A program made the translations under genes and the position numbers. From NCBI GenBank assembly GCA_018223365.1, contig JAGTTP010000002.1, forward strand, positions 637,501 through 701,500: 64,000 bases of DNA, read 5' to 3'. Source of the stretch: Clostridiaceae bacterium Marseille-Q4145 (GTDB lineage: Bacteria; Bacillota; Clostridia; Lachnospirales; Lachnospiraceae). Positions 16,140-23,517 of this stretch are shown piece by piece (the first letter of the stretch is position 1; each line of letters begins with the position of its first letter). Under the pieces are notes generated by a model. The model did not search any database. It was not told the DNA's origin and worked only from the letters and a program-made list of their open reading frames with translations.

Positions 16140-17456
16140 CTATTCTTCCGTTTCTTTCCATACTTCCCGCGCCAGTATTCCCAGATAAGACAGGGAACCA
16201 AAGGCCAGAATCACATCTTCCGGTCCTGCCATGCGCCTTGCCTCTGCCACTGCTTCCGCAATGCTGGCTGCCGGGTGCACATGGGGATTATAAAGTTTCA
16301 CCGTTTCCGCCAATGCTTCTGCTGACAGAGCCCGCGGATTATCCGGCGTCATAATCGTAATGATCTCTGCTGCCAGCGGTGCAGTCTGTCTCGCCACTTC
16401 CTCATATTCCTTATCTGCCAGCACACCCATAATATAAATGAGCCGTTTTCCTTTGAGATCCTGTAAAATGGATTCCCGCAGCACTCTGGCTGCATCCCGG
16501 TTATGGGCACCGTCCATAAGAAACAGCGGATCCTTTGCAATGACGGAAAATCTTCCCAGCCATACGGTAGACCGAAATCCTTCCCGAATCGCTTCCTCCG
16601 GAATCGAAAAGCCTTTCGCACGACAGGCGTCCAGAATCTCCAGCGCCAGCGCCGCATTGTCAAACTGGTATTCCCCAGACAGGGAAATCTCCACATCCGT
16701 TCTATCTTTATAATCGAAAACCTGTCTTAACAGTCCCCGTTCTTTCTTCACAATCTTCTCCGGCTCTGCAAAATGAACTTCACAGCCGCAGCGTTCTGCC
16801 GCATCAAGAATCACCTGCTTTGCCTCCGGCTGTTGAGCAGCGCTCACCACCGTGCATCCCGGCTTAATAATGCCTGCTTTCTGCACCGCAATCTCACCCA
16901 GGGTATTTCCCAGCACGCCAATATGATCCATACTGATGGATGCAAGCCCTGCCACAATGGTATTTGTAATTACATTGGTGGCGTCGGTCAGACCGCCCAT
17001 GCCCACTTCCAGCACCACAATATCGCATTTCTGTTCTACAAACCACAAAAATGCCAGCGCTGTTTCTGCTTCAAACATAGTAGGATGGCCGCTTCCCTCT
17101 GCCAGCATCTGCTCACCGACTTTTTTAATCTCTTCCGTCAGCCTTATCAGGCCTTCTCTCGAAATATATTCTTCATTTACCTGGATCCGTTCCCGATAGC
17201 TGAATATGGTTGGGGAAATGTACCGCCCTACTCGGTAACCGGCTGCTTTCAGCGCCGTAGAGGTGTAGGCAAGGGTGGAACCTTTTCCATTGGTTCCCGC
17301 AATATGGATAAATTTCAGCTGATCCTGGGGATTCCCCAATAATTCCAGCATTCGTTTCAACGGATTTAGGGTGATGGCACCTGCATATTGATTGCAGCCT
17401 GCCAGAAATGCCTTTGCTTCTTCATATGTCATAGGATTGTTCTCTTTTCTTTTTGC
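16140..17456 (-). CDS. folC: Folylpolyglutamate synthase / dihydrofolate synthase
   Basis: Adds glutamate to folates using ATP. The P-loop GTNGKGS follows the substrate region LKFIHIAG, then EVGMGGLTDATNV and a Mur-ligase C-terminal domain (MDGAHNRDAARVL). The frame extends upstream to 17522, but a good promoter lies within that extension (-35 at 17517-17522), so those codons are not transcribed. I choose ATG 17456 (MAKRKENN), preceded by GGAAGG; ATG 17432 (MTYEEAKAF), where family similarity begins, is the alternative. It leads an operon with pheA and diverges from a small membrane-protein gene. Confidence 0.92.
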   Translation of the reverse strand, partial: AKRKENNPMTYEEAKAFLAGCNQYAGAITLNPLKRMLELLGNPQDQLKFIHIAGTNGKGSTLAYTSTALKAAGYRVGRYISPTIFSYRERIQVNEEYISREGLIRLTEEIKKVGEQMLAEGSGHPTMFEAETALAFLWFVEQKCDIVVLEVGMGGLTDATNVITNTIVAGLASISMDHIGVLGNTLGEIAVQKAGIIKPGCTVVSAAQQPEAKQVILDAAERCGCEVHFAEPEKIVKKERGLLRQVFDYKDRTDVEISLSGEYQFDNAALALEILDACRAKGFSIPEEAIREGFRSTVWLGRFSVIAKDPLFLMDGAHNRDAARVLRESILQDLKGKRLIYIMGVLADKEYEEVARQTAPLAAEIITIMTPDNPRALSAEALAETVKLYNPHVHPAASIAEAVAEARRMAGPEDVILAFGSLSYLGILAREVWKETEE

Positions 17457-17493
17457 CATCGGCCTTCCAGCCGAAATGCACATAATCAGGTTA

Positions 17494-17522
17494 AGTATAG
17501 TATAATCCGGTTCATATTTCAA
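17494..17522 (-). promoter_or_regulatory. folC-pheA promoter
   Basis: TTGAAA (17517-17522) and TATACT (17494-17499), spacing 17, minus strand. A plus-strand TATAAT (17501-17506) lies between the two boxes and may serve the divergent gene at 17528, so the two promoters would exclude one another. Confidence 0.65.
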
Positions 17523-17527
17523 ATACT

Positions 17528-17938
17528 ATGGTTATGATAAGACGAAATTTTTTCCGATGCGGTATGATGGGCTGGTGTCTGGAGCTGTTCTGGACCGGAC
17601 TTCACTCCTTACGGATCCGCGATCCCAAGCTTACAGGCCGCTCTTCCCTCTGGATGTTTCCCATCTACGGAAGCGCCGCTTTCCTCTCTCCCATCATCCG
17701 TCTGTTAAAAAAACACAGCTTCTGGAAACGGGGACTCGTTTATATGCTCTGTATTTATGCCGGGGAATATATAAGCGGCAGTTTGCTGAAAAAACGGGAT
17801 TTCTGCCCCTGGGATTATAGCCGGAGCCGCTTTCACTATCGCGGTCTCATCCGATTCGACTATGCACCGTTGTGGTTTACAGCAGGTCTTCTTTTTGAAA
17901 AAATATTAAAAGTACAAGAAAAGCCTTCTGAAACGTGA
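17528..17938 (+). CDS. Small membrane protein, putative ABC-transporter type IV (PF06541-like)
   Basis: A 136-residue protein with about four hydrophobic segments. It shares its layout with the longer protein at 38693-39592: an N-terminal GWCLE block (GWCFE there), then LWMFPIYGSAAF against PWLPLYGSGAI, GEYISGSLLKK, and a CPWDYS-FHYRGLI-FDYAPLW stretch against RYWDYSNQHFQYKGHICLSSSIAW. From memory these match the family named putative ABC-transporter type IV (CmpB-like), whose function is unknown. No clear ribosome site precedes ATG 17528 or 17534, so the start is uncertain. Confidence 0.75.
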   Translation: MVMIRRNFFRCGMMGWCLELFWTGLHSLRIRDPKLTGRSSLWMFPIYGSAAFLSPIIRLLKKHSFWKRGLVYMLCIYAGEYISGSLLKKRDFCPWDYSRSRFHYRGLIRFDYAPLWFTAGLLFEKILKVQEKPSET

Positions 17939-17957
17939 ACCCGTTTCAAAAGGCCTT
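17921..17957. terminator. Bidirectional terminator between convergent genes
   Basis: A stem of about 14 pairs with one mismatch (AAGCCTT-TGAAACG with CGTTTCA-AAGGC) spans the stop codon of the plus-strand gene and faces the end of the minus-strand proC-like gene. T-rich tails are present on both sides (CTTTTCTT on the minus strand). Confidence 0.75.
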
Positions 17958-17980
17958 TCTCTGTGTTGTGTGATCATTTT

Positions 17981-18787
17981 TTATTTACCAAGCTCAGTAG
18001 TTCTCTTATATGCAGCCTGTACTGCATCCATCACGATACCATTGAGACCTGCACTTACGAAAGTGTGATATCCTGCAATGCCGATACCTCCCGGCGTGTT
18101 CATCTCGTCGGTAATCTGGAACGGATGGCTGTCTGTACCCTCCAGACGAAGTCCGGTACCGATCAGGTTCTGAGTAACAATTTTTCTTGCATCTGCTCTG
18201 GAAATACCGCACTCTACGCCTGCATCCATCAAAGCTGCTGCAAAGAGAAGAAGCCATTCCGGACCTGCACAGCTTAATGCGGTAAATGCATCAAATTGTT
18301 TTTCCGGGATTACCAGTGTAGAACCGATGGAATCGGTAATTCTCTGTACGCTCTGTTTCGCTTCCTCAGAAGCATTCTCACTGAAGGTCAGGGCACTGTA
18401 ACCACGTTTGATCTCTGTCATGGTATTTGGCATAATTCTTGCATAAGTGACTTTCTCACCGATCCATCCTGACAGTTTCTCGATCTTTATTCCTGCACAG
18501 ATAGATACCAGTACATGCTCCTGTGTGATGACTTCAGAAAGCTCTCTTGCTGCTTTTTCTGCGTCCTGAGGCCGAACTGCCAGTACCAGTACCTTTGCTT
18601 TCTCAGCCAGTTCCTTCAGGCTGTCTGCCAGCTGAAGTCCGTAGGTTTCTTTTAAATATACCTGACGCTCCGGCAGAAGCTCTTTTACATAGATCTCCTC
18701 TGCTGTCAGAGTATTTGCGGAAAGAATTCCTTTGATAATGCCGGTAGCCATAGCTCCACCGCCGATAAATCCAATGCTCTTGCTCAT
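17981..18787 (-). CDS. Divergent pyrroline-5-carboxylate reductase-family oxidoreductase
   Basis: A 268-residue ProC-family protein. The N-terminal Rossmann motif GFIGGGAMATGI (residues 6-17) binds NAD(P)H, and the C-terminal helical dimerisation domain is complete. Three normally strict positions differ: RVMPNTP becomes RIMPNTM (118-123), SGSGPAY becomes SCAGPEW (172-178), and SPGGTT becomes TPGGIG (231-236). These line the substrate site in ProC, so the substrate may not be pyrroline-5-carboxylate. It is the last gene of an operon with an ABC importer and an ATC hydrolase-family gene, 12 bases after the latter. Ordinary proline synthesis remains possible. Confidence 0.85.
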   Translation of the reverse strand: MSKSIGFIGGGAMATGIIKGILSANTLTAEEIYVKELLPERQVYLKETYGLQLADSLKELAEKAKVLVLAVRPQDAEKAARELSEVITQEHVLVSICAGIKIEKLSGWIGEKVTYARIMPNTMTEIKRGYSALTFSENASEEAKQSVQRITDSIGSTLVIPEKQFDAFTALSCAGPEWLLLFAAALMDAGVECGISRADARKIVTQNLIGTGLRLEGTDSHPFQITDEMNTPGGIGIAGYHTFVSAGLNGIVMDAVQAAYKRTTELGK

Positions 18788-18799
18788 TTTCTCGTCTCC

Positions 18800-19486
18800 T
18801 TACTCACATACGTTGAAATTCGTATTTCTATATTTCATCAGTGTGTCTGCCGCTTCCTGTCCGTACTCTGCTGCCACATCGGCCAACACTTCCGCGTTGA
18901 CTGCCTCTCCTTCTGCCTGGAAAATAGCCGCCGTCACTTCGTTGTACGCCCAGTAGGAATGGGCACAGTGATATTCAAAATTTTTAATTCCCGCAGGATT
19001 CTTTCCCCGTCCACTGCCTTCGGCAATATCTTTCCCGGTAGAAAGCCGGTGAATACAGCAGTCCGCCGTATGAAGGGTCTGGTCTACCTCGTAACCGAGA
19101 TCCGGGTTAAATCCCCTGGAAATGGAACTGTCCAGATATTTACAGTAAGCCGCTCCCGCCTCTGTAAGCCCCATATCATGGAACTGGGTGTACCATGGAC
19201 ATCGGGTAATTTTCAATGCACCGTTTCCATCCGGTGTCATGATATTGGAAATGCCTTCCTCTTTGGCCGATTCCGTATTGACCCATTCTCCATAGTAGTT
19301 ATACGTTGCCTGGGTCAGCTCCTGCCCGTCCCGGATAGCCCGTTGTGCCATTCTCCGGCCCCTCTGGAGAGCATAATACTGGGTGGCATGCAGAAATGCT
19401 TTCTTCCCGCGCTCCCCAAAATGCTCCGTTAAATGTACGTAATACTTTGCCGCAATGTAAGCGTGAACCCGTTCATTAAATTCCAT
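18800..19486 (-). CDS. L-2-amino-thiazoline-4-carboxylic acid hydrolase family protein
   Basis: A 228-residue cytosolic protein that resembles the ATC hydrolase family from memory: the block RCPWYTQFHDMGLTEAGAAYC near residue 117, SRGFNPDLGYEVDQTL near 140, and DCCIHR near 158, with paired cysteines usual in the family. The founding enzyme opens the thiazoline ring of L-2-aminothiazoline-4-carboxylate on the way to cysteine; most homologues, this one included, have untested substrates. It lies 4 bases after an ABC permease gene and 12 before the ProC-like gene, suggesting that it processes the imported compound. Confidence 0.8.
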   Translation of the reverse strand: MEFNERVHAYIAAKYYVHLTEHFGERGKKAFLHATQYYALQRGRRMAQRAIRDGQELTQATYNYYGEWVNTESAKEEGISNIMTPDGNGALKITRCPWYTQFHDMGLTEAGAAYCKYLDSSISRGFNPDLGYEVDQTLHTADCCIHRLSTGKDIAEGSGRGKNPAGIKNFEYHCAHSYWAYNEVTAAIFQAEGEAVNAEVLADVAAEYGQEAADTLMKYRNTNFNVCE

Positions 19487-19490
19487 GTTC

Positions 19491-20381
19491 TTACCTCCAG
19501 CGGATCAGCAGTCTCTTCACCAGGCTGATCAGCGCGTTCAGCACGGTAACTACCACACCGATCACAAAGATACCTGCGATCACTTTTGTGAAGTTTGCAA
19601 AATCTGCGTTATATTTGATATACCATCCAAGTCCGGATGTTGCTCCGATCATCTCAGCCGCTGTCAGTACCAGGAAGGAAGTGGATACCGATACAGACAC
19701 ACTGTTGATGATTCCCGGCAGACTGTACGGAAGCAGTACATGAAGAATCATGGAGCTCTGGTTCAGATTCAGTGTTCTCGCGGAATCCATGATCTTCCGG
19801 TCAATCTGGCGCACGCTTAATACCATGTTCATGAAGATGGACCAGAAAATCGTCATAGTGATGACGAAGATGGACGCTGCACGAAAACTGGGCAGCAGTG
19901 CTACCGCGTACGGGGAATAAATAATCGGCGGAATCGGGCTGATAACCCGGACAATAGGCATCACTGTACTGCTCAGGCGGTCTGACAGGCCGACGATCAG
20001 TCCCAAGCCAACACCGAAGAACAGGGCCAGTGCAAACGCAAGTCCCATGAGCCGCAGGGAGCTTCCCACACCTTCCAGTATTTTTTCATAATCCGTTACA
20101 AAAATGTTGAATACATTTTCCGGTGCCGGATAGAGCATGGCATCTTTGACTCCCACCTTGGCAGTAATGTACTCCCAGAGAATCAGCGCCACAAATACGA
20201 TAATTCCAATATCGATGGCCTCTTTTTTCTTCCAGTTGGCAAGAAGCGCTGCTTCCACGGCAATAACAATGATCAGAAATGCCGTATAGGATTTGGTGCC
20301 TTCGACTGATGGCTGAAGAATCAGGAACACCAGTACAAGGAATAACAGATGGGGAAGTGCCCCGTGTATTTTCCGTATCAT
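19491..20381 (-). CDS. ABC transporter permease, taurine/nitrate (SsuC/TauC) type
   Basis: A 296-residue inner membrane protein with about seven hydrophobic segments and the binding-protein-dependent permease EAA-type loop (MDSARTLNLNQSSMILHVLLPYSLPGIINS, around residues 205-235). SSuC-type relatives move sulfonates, nitrate, thiamin precursors or similar small organics. It is somewhat longer than the usual 250-270 residues because of an extra N-terminal membrane segment pair. Start overlaps the ATPase gene by 4 bases. Confidence 0.9.
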   Translation of the reverse strand: MIRKIHGALPHLLFLVLVFLILQPSVEGTKSYTAFLIIVIAVEAALLANWKKKEAIDIGIIVFVALILWEYITAKVGVKDAMLYPAPENVFNIFVTDYEKILEGVGSSLRLMGLAFALALFFGVGLGLIVGLSDRLSSTVMPIVRVISPIPPIIYSPYAVALLPSFRAASIFVITMTIFWSIFMNMVLSVRQIDRKIMDSARTLNLNQSSMILHVLLPYSLPGIINSVSVSVSTSFLVLTAAEMIGATSGLGWYIKYNADFANFTKVIAGIFVIGVVVTVLNALISLVKRLLIRWR

Positions 20382-21187
20382 ATTCCTTCTCCTCCTTCAA
20401 ACTCCAGTTTCTGTTCCTGTTCGTGATAAAAGAGATCCACAACTTTTCTTCGCAGGCTGAGATATGCTTCATCACTGGTCAGTTTTTCCCGGTTCCGGGG
20501 TCTTGCAAAGGGAACCTTTACCTCATGGGCAATCTTTTTGTCCTCCATAAAGAGAATCCGGTCAGACATGAGAATCGCCTCATCCACATCATGAGTGACA
20601 AACACGATGGTCTTTTTCTTCTCCGTTGCGTCCAGAATCTGTAACAGCAGATCCTGTAAAAGAACACGGTTCTTGGCATCGATGGCGCCAAAAGGCTCAT
20701 CCATCAAAAGGATATCCGTCTCCATGGCCAGTGTTCTGGCGATGGCAGCTCTCTGCTGCATACCACCGGAGAGCTGGTAGGGATACTTGTTTTCAAAGCC
20801 TTTCAGTCCTACCTTCTCCAGGTATTCCGTGGCTTTTGCAGTCAGTTCCTTTTTGGAAAGTCTCGGGAAATTCTGCTTAATGCCAAATTCAATATTTTTT
20901 CTTACGGACATCCATGGAAAGAGAGAATAGTGCTGGAATACCACGCCTCTGTCTTTTCCGGTTCCTCTTGTCTCCTGTCCGTCGATCAGAAAGCTTCCGT
21001 TCTTGGGATTGTTGAGGCCTGCCAGAATGCTTAATGTGGTACTTTTTCCGCATCCGCTGGAACCGATGAGGCTCACAAATTCACCTTCTTCCACAGAAAA
21101 TGTGACTCCATCCAGTGCATGGTAGACATTTCCCTGGTCTGTATAATCGAGTGTGATGTCTTTTAACTCTATTTTACTCATTTCCAT
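20378..21187 (-). CDS. ABC transporter ATP-binding protein, SsuB/TauB type
   Basis: A 269-residue ATPase with Walker A GSSGCGKST near residue 43, Q-loop VVFQHYSLFPW, signature LSGGMQQR, Walker B ILLMDEPFGAID and switch histidine VTHDVDEA. The whole set is intact. The family powers import of taurine, alkanesulfonates, nitrate or pyrimidine precursors. It lies between the binding-protein gene (70-base gap) and the permease (4-base overlap). Confidence 0.92.
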   Translation of the reverse strand: MEMSKIELKDITLDYTDQGNVYHALDGVTFSVEEGEFVSLIGSSGCGKSTTLSILAGLNNPKNGSFLIDGQETRGTGKDRGVVFQHYSLFPWMSVRKNIEFGIKQNFPRLSKKELTAKATEYLEKVGLKGFENKYPYQLSGGMQQRAAIARTLAMETDILLMDEPFGAIDAKNRVLLQDLLLQILDATEKKKTIVFVTHDVDEAILMSDRILFMEDKKIAHEVKVPFARPRNREKLTSDEAYLSLRRKVVDLFYHEQEQKLEFEGGEGI

Positions 21188-21257
21188 GTATCTCCGTTTT
21201 TAATATAATTCTTTGTTATTAGCCGCAGCAGCTTTCCTCTGCCTTGGTGTCTTCTCT

Positions 21258-22406
21258 TCAATCCTGATTGGTTGCCTGATCCTCTGCCTGAAGCTGCAGA
21301 TATACCTCATTATCCGGGTCTTCCTGGAGAAGCTCGTTCAGTGCATCTTCAAATACGGTCGGGTCAATGTAATCTTTCATATCTACATTACCCTCAGAAT
21401 ATCCGATATCTACCATTGCCTGGAAGAACTGGTCGGTATCTTTTACATCCGGGTTCGGGCTGAATCCGATGTGGCCATATTCATATACCTGGCTCCTGAT
21501 GGTATCTTCGTCGGTCTCCAGTTCCTGAAGTGCATATTTAATTGTTTCATCTTCATTCGTCTGCATCAGCTCATATGCACGGATATTCGCTTTCAGTGCT
21601 GCTACGTAAGCGTCTCTGTTTGCCTCCAGCTTCTCTCTGGTGGTAAACATGCGGCAGCAGATAAATCCAGGCCACTCATCTTCGCTATCCAGATAGCTTA
21701 CCGGAACCAGTCCCTGTGCTTCTGCACTCTGACGATAGGTCAGGAATGCAATACCAAGATCAACCTCTCCTTTTTTCACTGCCTCTACAACGGTTGCCTG
21801 AGAGTCCAACTCCACAAATTCGATCTTGGATACGTCCACGCCTCTGTCTTTCAGCATCTTACGAAATGCAATATCACCAGTATTTAACCGGGTAACACCC
21901 ACTTTCTTTCCTGCCAGAGTCTCTTCATTCAGTTCAGTAAACTCGGATGCCCGATCCGGAAGGGCATAAAGGGAAGCACCCTCTGACATCTGTCCACCAA
22001 TGATCACGATATCGGAACCCTGATCAATGTAGTTCAGGACTGCGGTTGCCCCTGCAGATACCAGATCTGCTTTATTCTGAAGAAGTGCCTGAATATTATC
22101 CGGGTTGGAGTTATTGTAGGTCATCTCCACATCCAGCCCCTCGTCTGCATAATAACCTGCTGCATAGGCAAGTGCGGAATCGATATGTCCAACCATGCTG
22201 TTCCATCCTAAAACTCTTAAAGAACCTTTACTGTCAGAAGCTGTATCTGCTGCTTCTGCTGTATCATCGCTCTCGCTGTCTGTCGTTTCTGCATTTGCCT
22301 GTGAATCGGATGCTGCTGTGCTGCTATCTGATGAAGAGCCACAGCCTGCCAGAAGTCCTGCTGAAAGTGCTGCCGTCAGTAACAGGGTAAGTGCTCGTTT
22401 TTTCAT
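21258..22406 (-). CDS. ABC transporter substrate-binding lipoprotein, SsuA/NMT1 type
   Basis: A 382-residue lipoprotein. The signal peptide ends in the lipobox LLAGC (Cys22), followed by a Ser/Asp/Thr-rich linker to about residue 60. The mature part (SLRVLGWNSMVGHIDSALAY; GLDVEMTYNNSNPDNIQALL) resembles NMT1/SsuA-like solute-binding proteins for sulfonates, thiamin precursors or nitrate. The ligand cannot be read; the operon partners point to a heterocyclic sulfur or nitrogen compound. This is the first gene of a five-gene operon with a good promoter 65 bases upstream. Confidence 0.9.
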   Translation of the reverse strand: MKKRALTLLLTAALSAGLLAGCGSSSDSSTAASDSQANAETTDSESDDTAEAADTASDSKGSLRVLGWNSMVGHIDSALAYAAGYYADEGLDVEMTYNNSNPDNIQALLQNKADLVSAGATAVLNYIDQGSDIVIIGGQMSEGASLYALPDRASEFTELNEETLAGKKVGVTRLNTGDIAFRKMLKDRGVDVSKIEFVELDSQATVVEAVKKGEVDLGIAFLTYRQSAEAQGLVPVSYLDSEDEWPGFICCRMFTTREKLEANRDAYVAALKANIRAYELMQTNEDETIKYALQELETDEDTIRSQVYEYGHIGFSPNPDVKDTDQFFQAMVDIGYSEGNVDMKDYIDPTVFEDALNELLQEDPDNEVYLQLQAEDQATNQD

Positions 22407-22425
22407 AATGTTCCTCCTTGGTTAT

Positions 22426-22528
22426 ATTCCTACTTTGTATATAGGGATTATATGTTTCTTGATGTCACTTACTATACTACGGCTTCTTTAGTCTGTCAAT
22501 ACCTTTTTCATATAAATCAAGTAGGAAT
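22426..22528. promoter_or_regulatory. Inverted ATTCCTACTT motif pair flanking the importer promoter
   Basis: The 10-mer ATTCCTACTT occurs at 22426-22435 and, inverted, at 22519-22528, one on each side of the promoter. The inner copy also pairs with TAGGGAT (22441-22446 region) as an imperfect inverted repeat. It looks like an operator. A sulfur regulator such as CymR is conceivable but not shown. Confidence 0.4.
22471..22499 (-). promoter_or_regulatory. Promoter of the importer-ATC hydrolase-ProC-like operon
   Basis: TTGACA (22494-22499) and TATAGT (22471-22476), spacing 17, on the minus strand. Confidence 0.75.
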
Positions 22529-22571
22529 AATAGGTTTGTTATGAAATACTTCCGGCCGATAGAGCGATACA

Positions 22572-22586
22572 CTGTGAGCGGAACCG
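22572..22586 (+). repeat. Relic of structured repeat family A
   Basis: Fifteen consecutive bases (CTGTGAGCGGAACCG) are identical to the 5' part of the family A copy at 3203. The rest of the element is missing. It lies in the 260-base gap between the importer gene and the CPBP gene, within a local GGCC-flanked fold. No other content was recognised there apart from the listed promoter, motif pair and terminator. Confidence 0.6.
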
Positions 22587-22611
22587 GCCTGGACATTTTG
22601 AAACAATTTAG

Positions 22612-22650
22612 TCAAAAGAAAAAGAAGTCCCAGAATCACTCTGAAACTTC
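22612..22650 (-). terminator. Terminator after the CPBP protease gene
   Basis: On the minus strand GAAGTTTCAGA pairs with TCTGGGACTTC (11 pairs including two G-U), followed by TTTTTCTTTT. Confidence 0.85.
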
Positions 22651-22666
22651 CTTGTTTCTATATATT

Positions 22667-23515
22667 CTATTCGATTGTTTGCTGATCGTCGACTTCCTGA
22701 TGAGTTGCCAGCCGGAAGATAGCCAGTGCAAATACTGCGGCCGCGGCTGCTGTGACAATCCAGAATACCATATCATTCTCAAAAATCTGGTTATACAGAC
22801 TGGTACCCACAATGAGGGTGACTGCCATATTGGATACCATATGGGAAAGGCAGGTTGCCTTGATGGTGCCGAACCGTTCCATAAGCCAGCACAGGAACCA
22901 GCCAAAGAAGGAAGCATATACCCCCTGCACAATATTTCCATGGAAGATTCCAAAAAGCAGACCACCCCAGAAGATGGCCCAGGCCGGGCGCATCATGTCA
23001 CGGAGTCGTCCAAAAATGATGCCCCGCATAAGGATTTCTTCCACAATGGGAGCCAGTATTCCCACACACAAAAGCTGCAGGATCAGACTTCCCGACATGA
23101 GCATGGCACTGGTTTCCTCATAGGAGCCCGACAGCTCCGGCAACGGGCTGATATCGATCAGGTTATTGCCCACCATGGAAAAAGCGATGCTCGCCACGCT
23201 GATCCACAGGATACTGTTTCCATCCATCCGCTGAGGCGCACGGACTTGCCGGTATTCCAGCCGTTCTTCACAGTCTGCCCGGTATAAAAATCCGAACAAT
23301 ATCACCGACAGAGCCGAACTTAACAGCAGAAAACTCACCGCCGTATCCGACCAGTTCTCTACCGAGGATCCGGCATTCTGTGTCAATTCCGGGAGGAACA
23401 GGGATAAAGCCATCATACCTACCGCCATAATCATGCTCTGTAAAAGCATATAGAGGATCATCGGATAGATGACCCTCCATATGCTATAAATGCTTACTCT
23501 TGTACGTTTCTGCAT
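22667..23515 (-). CDS. CPBP family intramembrane glutamic endopeptidase
   Basis: A 282-residue protein with about eight membrane segments. The Abi/CPBP motifs are present: VEEILMRGIIFGRL (EExxxR, about residue 163), FGIFHGN (about 198) and a third block CLSHMVSNMAV. Family members cleave prenylated or transmembrane substrates, and some act in bacteriocin immunity or protein sorting; the substrate here is unknown. It starts 2 bases after argS, so it is cotranscribed with it, and has its own terminator. Confidence 0.88.
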   Translation of the reverse strand: MQKRTRVSIYSIWRVIYPMILYMLLQSMIMAVGMMALSLFLPELTQNAGSSVENWSDTAVSFLLLSSALSVILFGFLYRADCEERLEYRQVRAPQRMDGNSILWISVASIAFSMVGNNLIDISPLPELSGSYEETSAMLMSGSLILQLLCVGILAPIVEEILMRGIIFGRLRDMMRPAWAIFWGGLLFGIFHGNIVQGVYASFFGWFLCWLMERFGTIKATCLSHMVSNMAVTLIVGTSLYNQIFENDMVFWIVTAAAAAVFALAIFRLATHQEVDDQQTIE

Positions 23516-23517
23516 AT

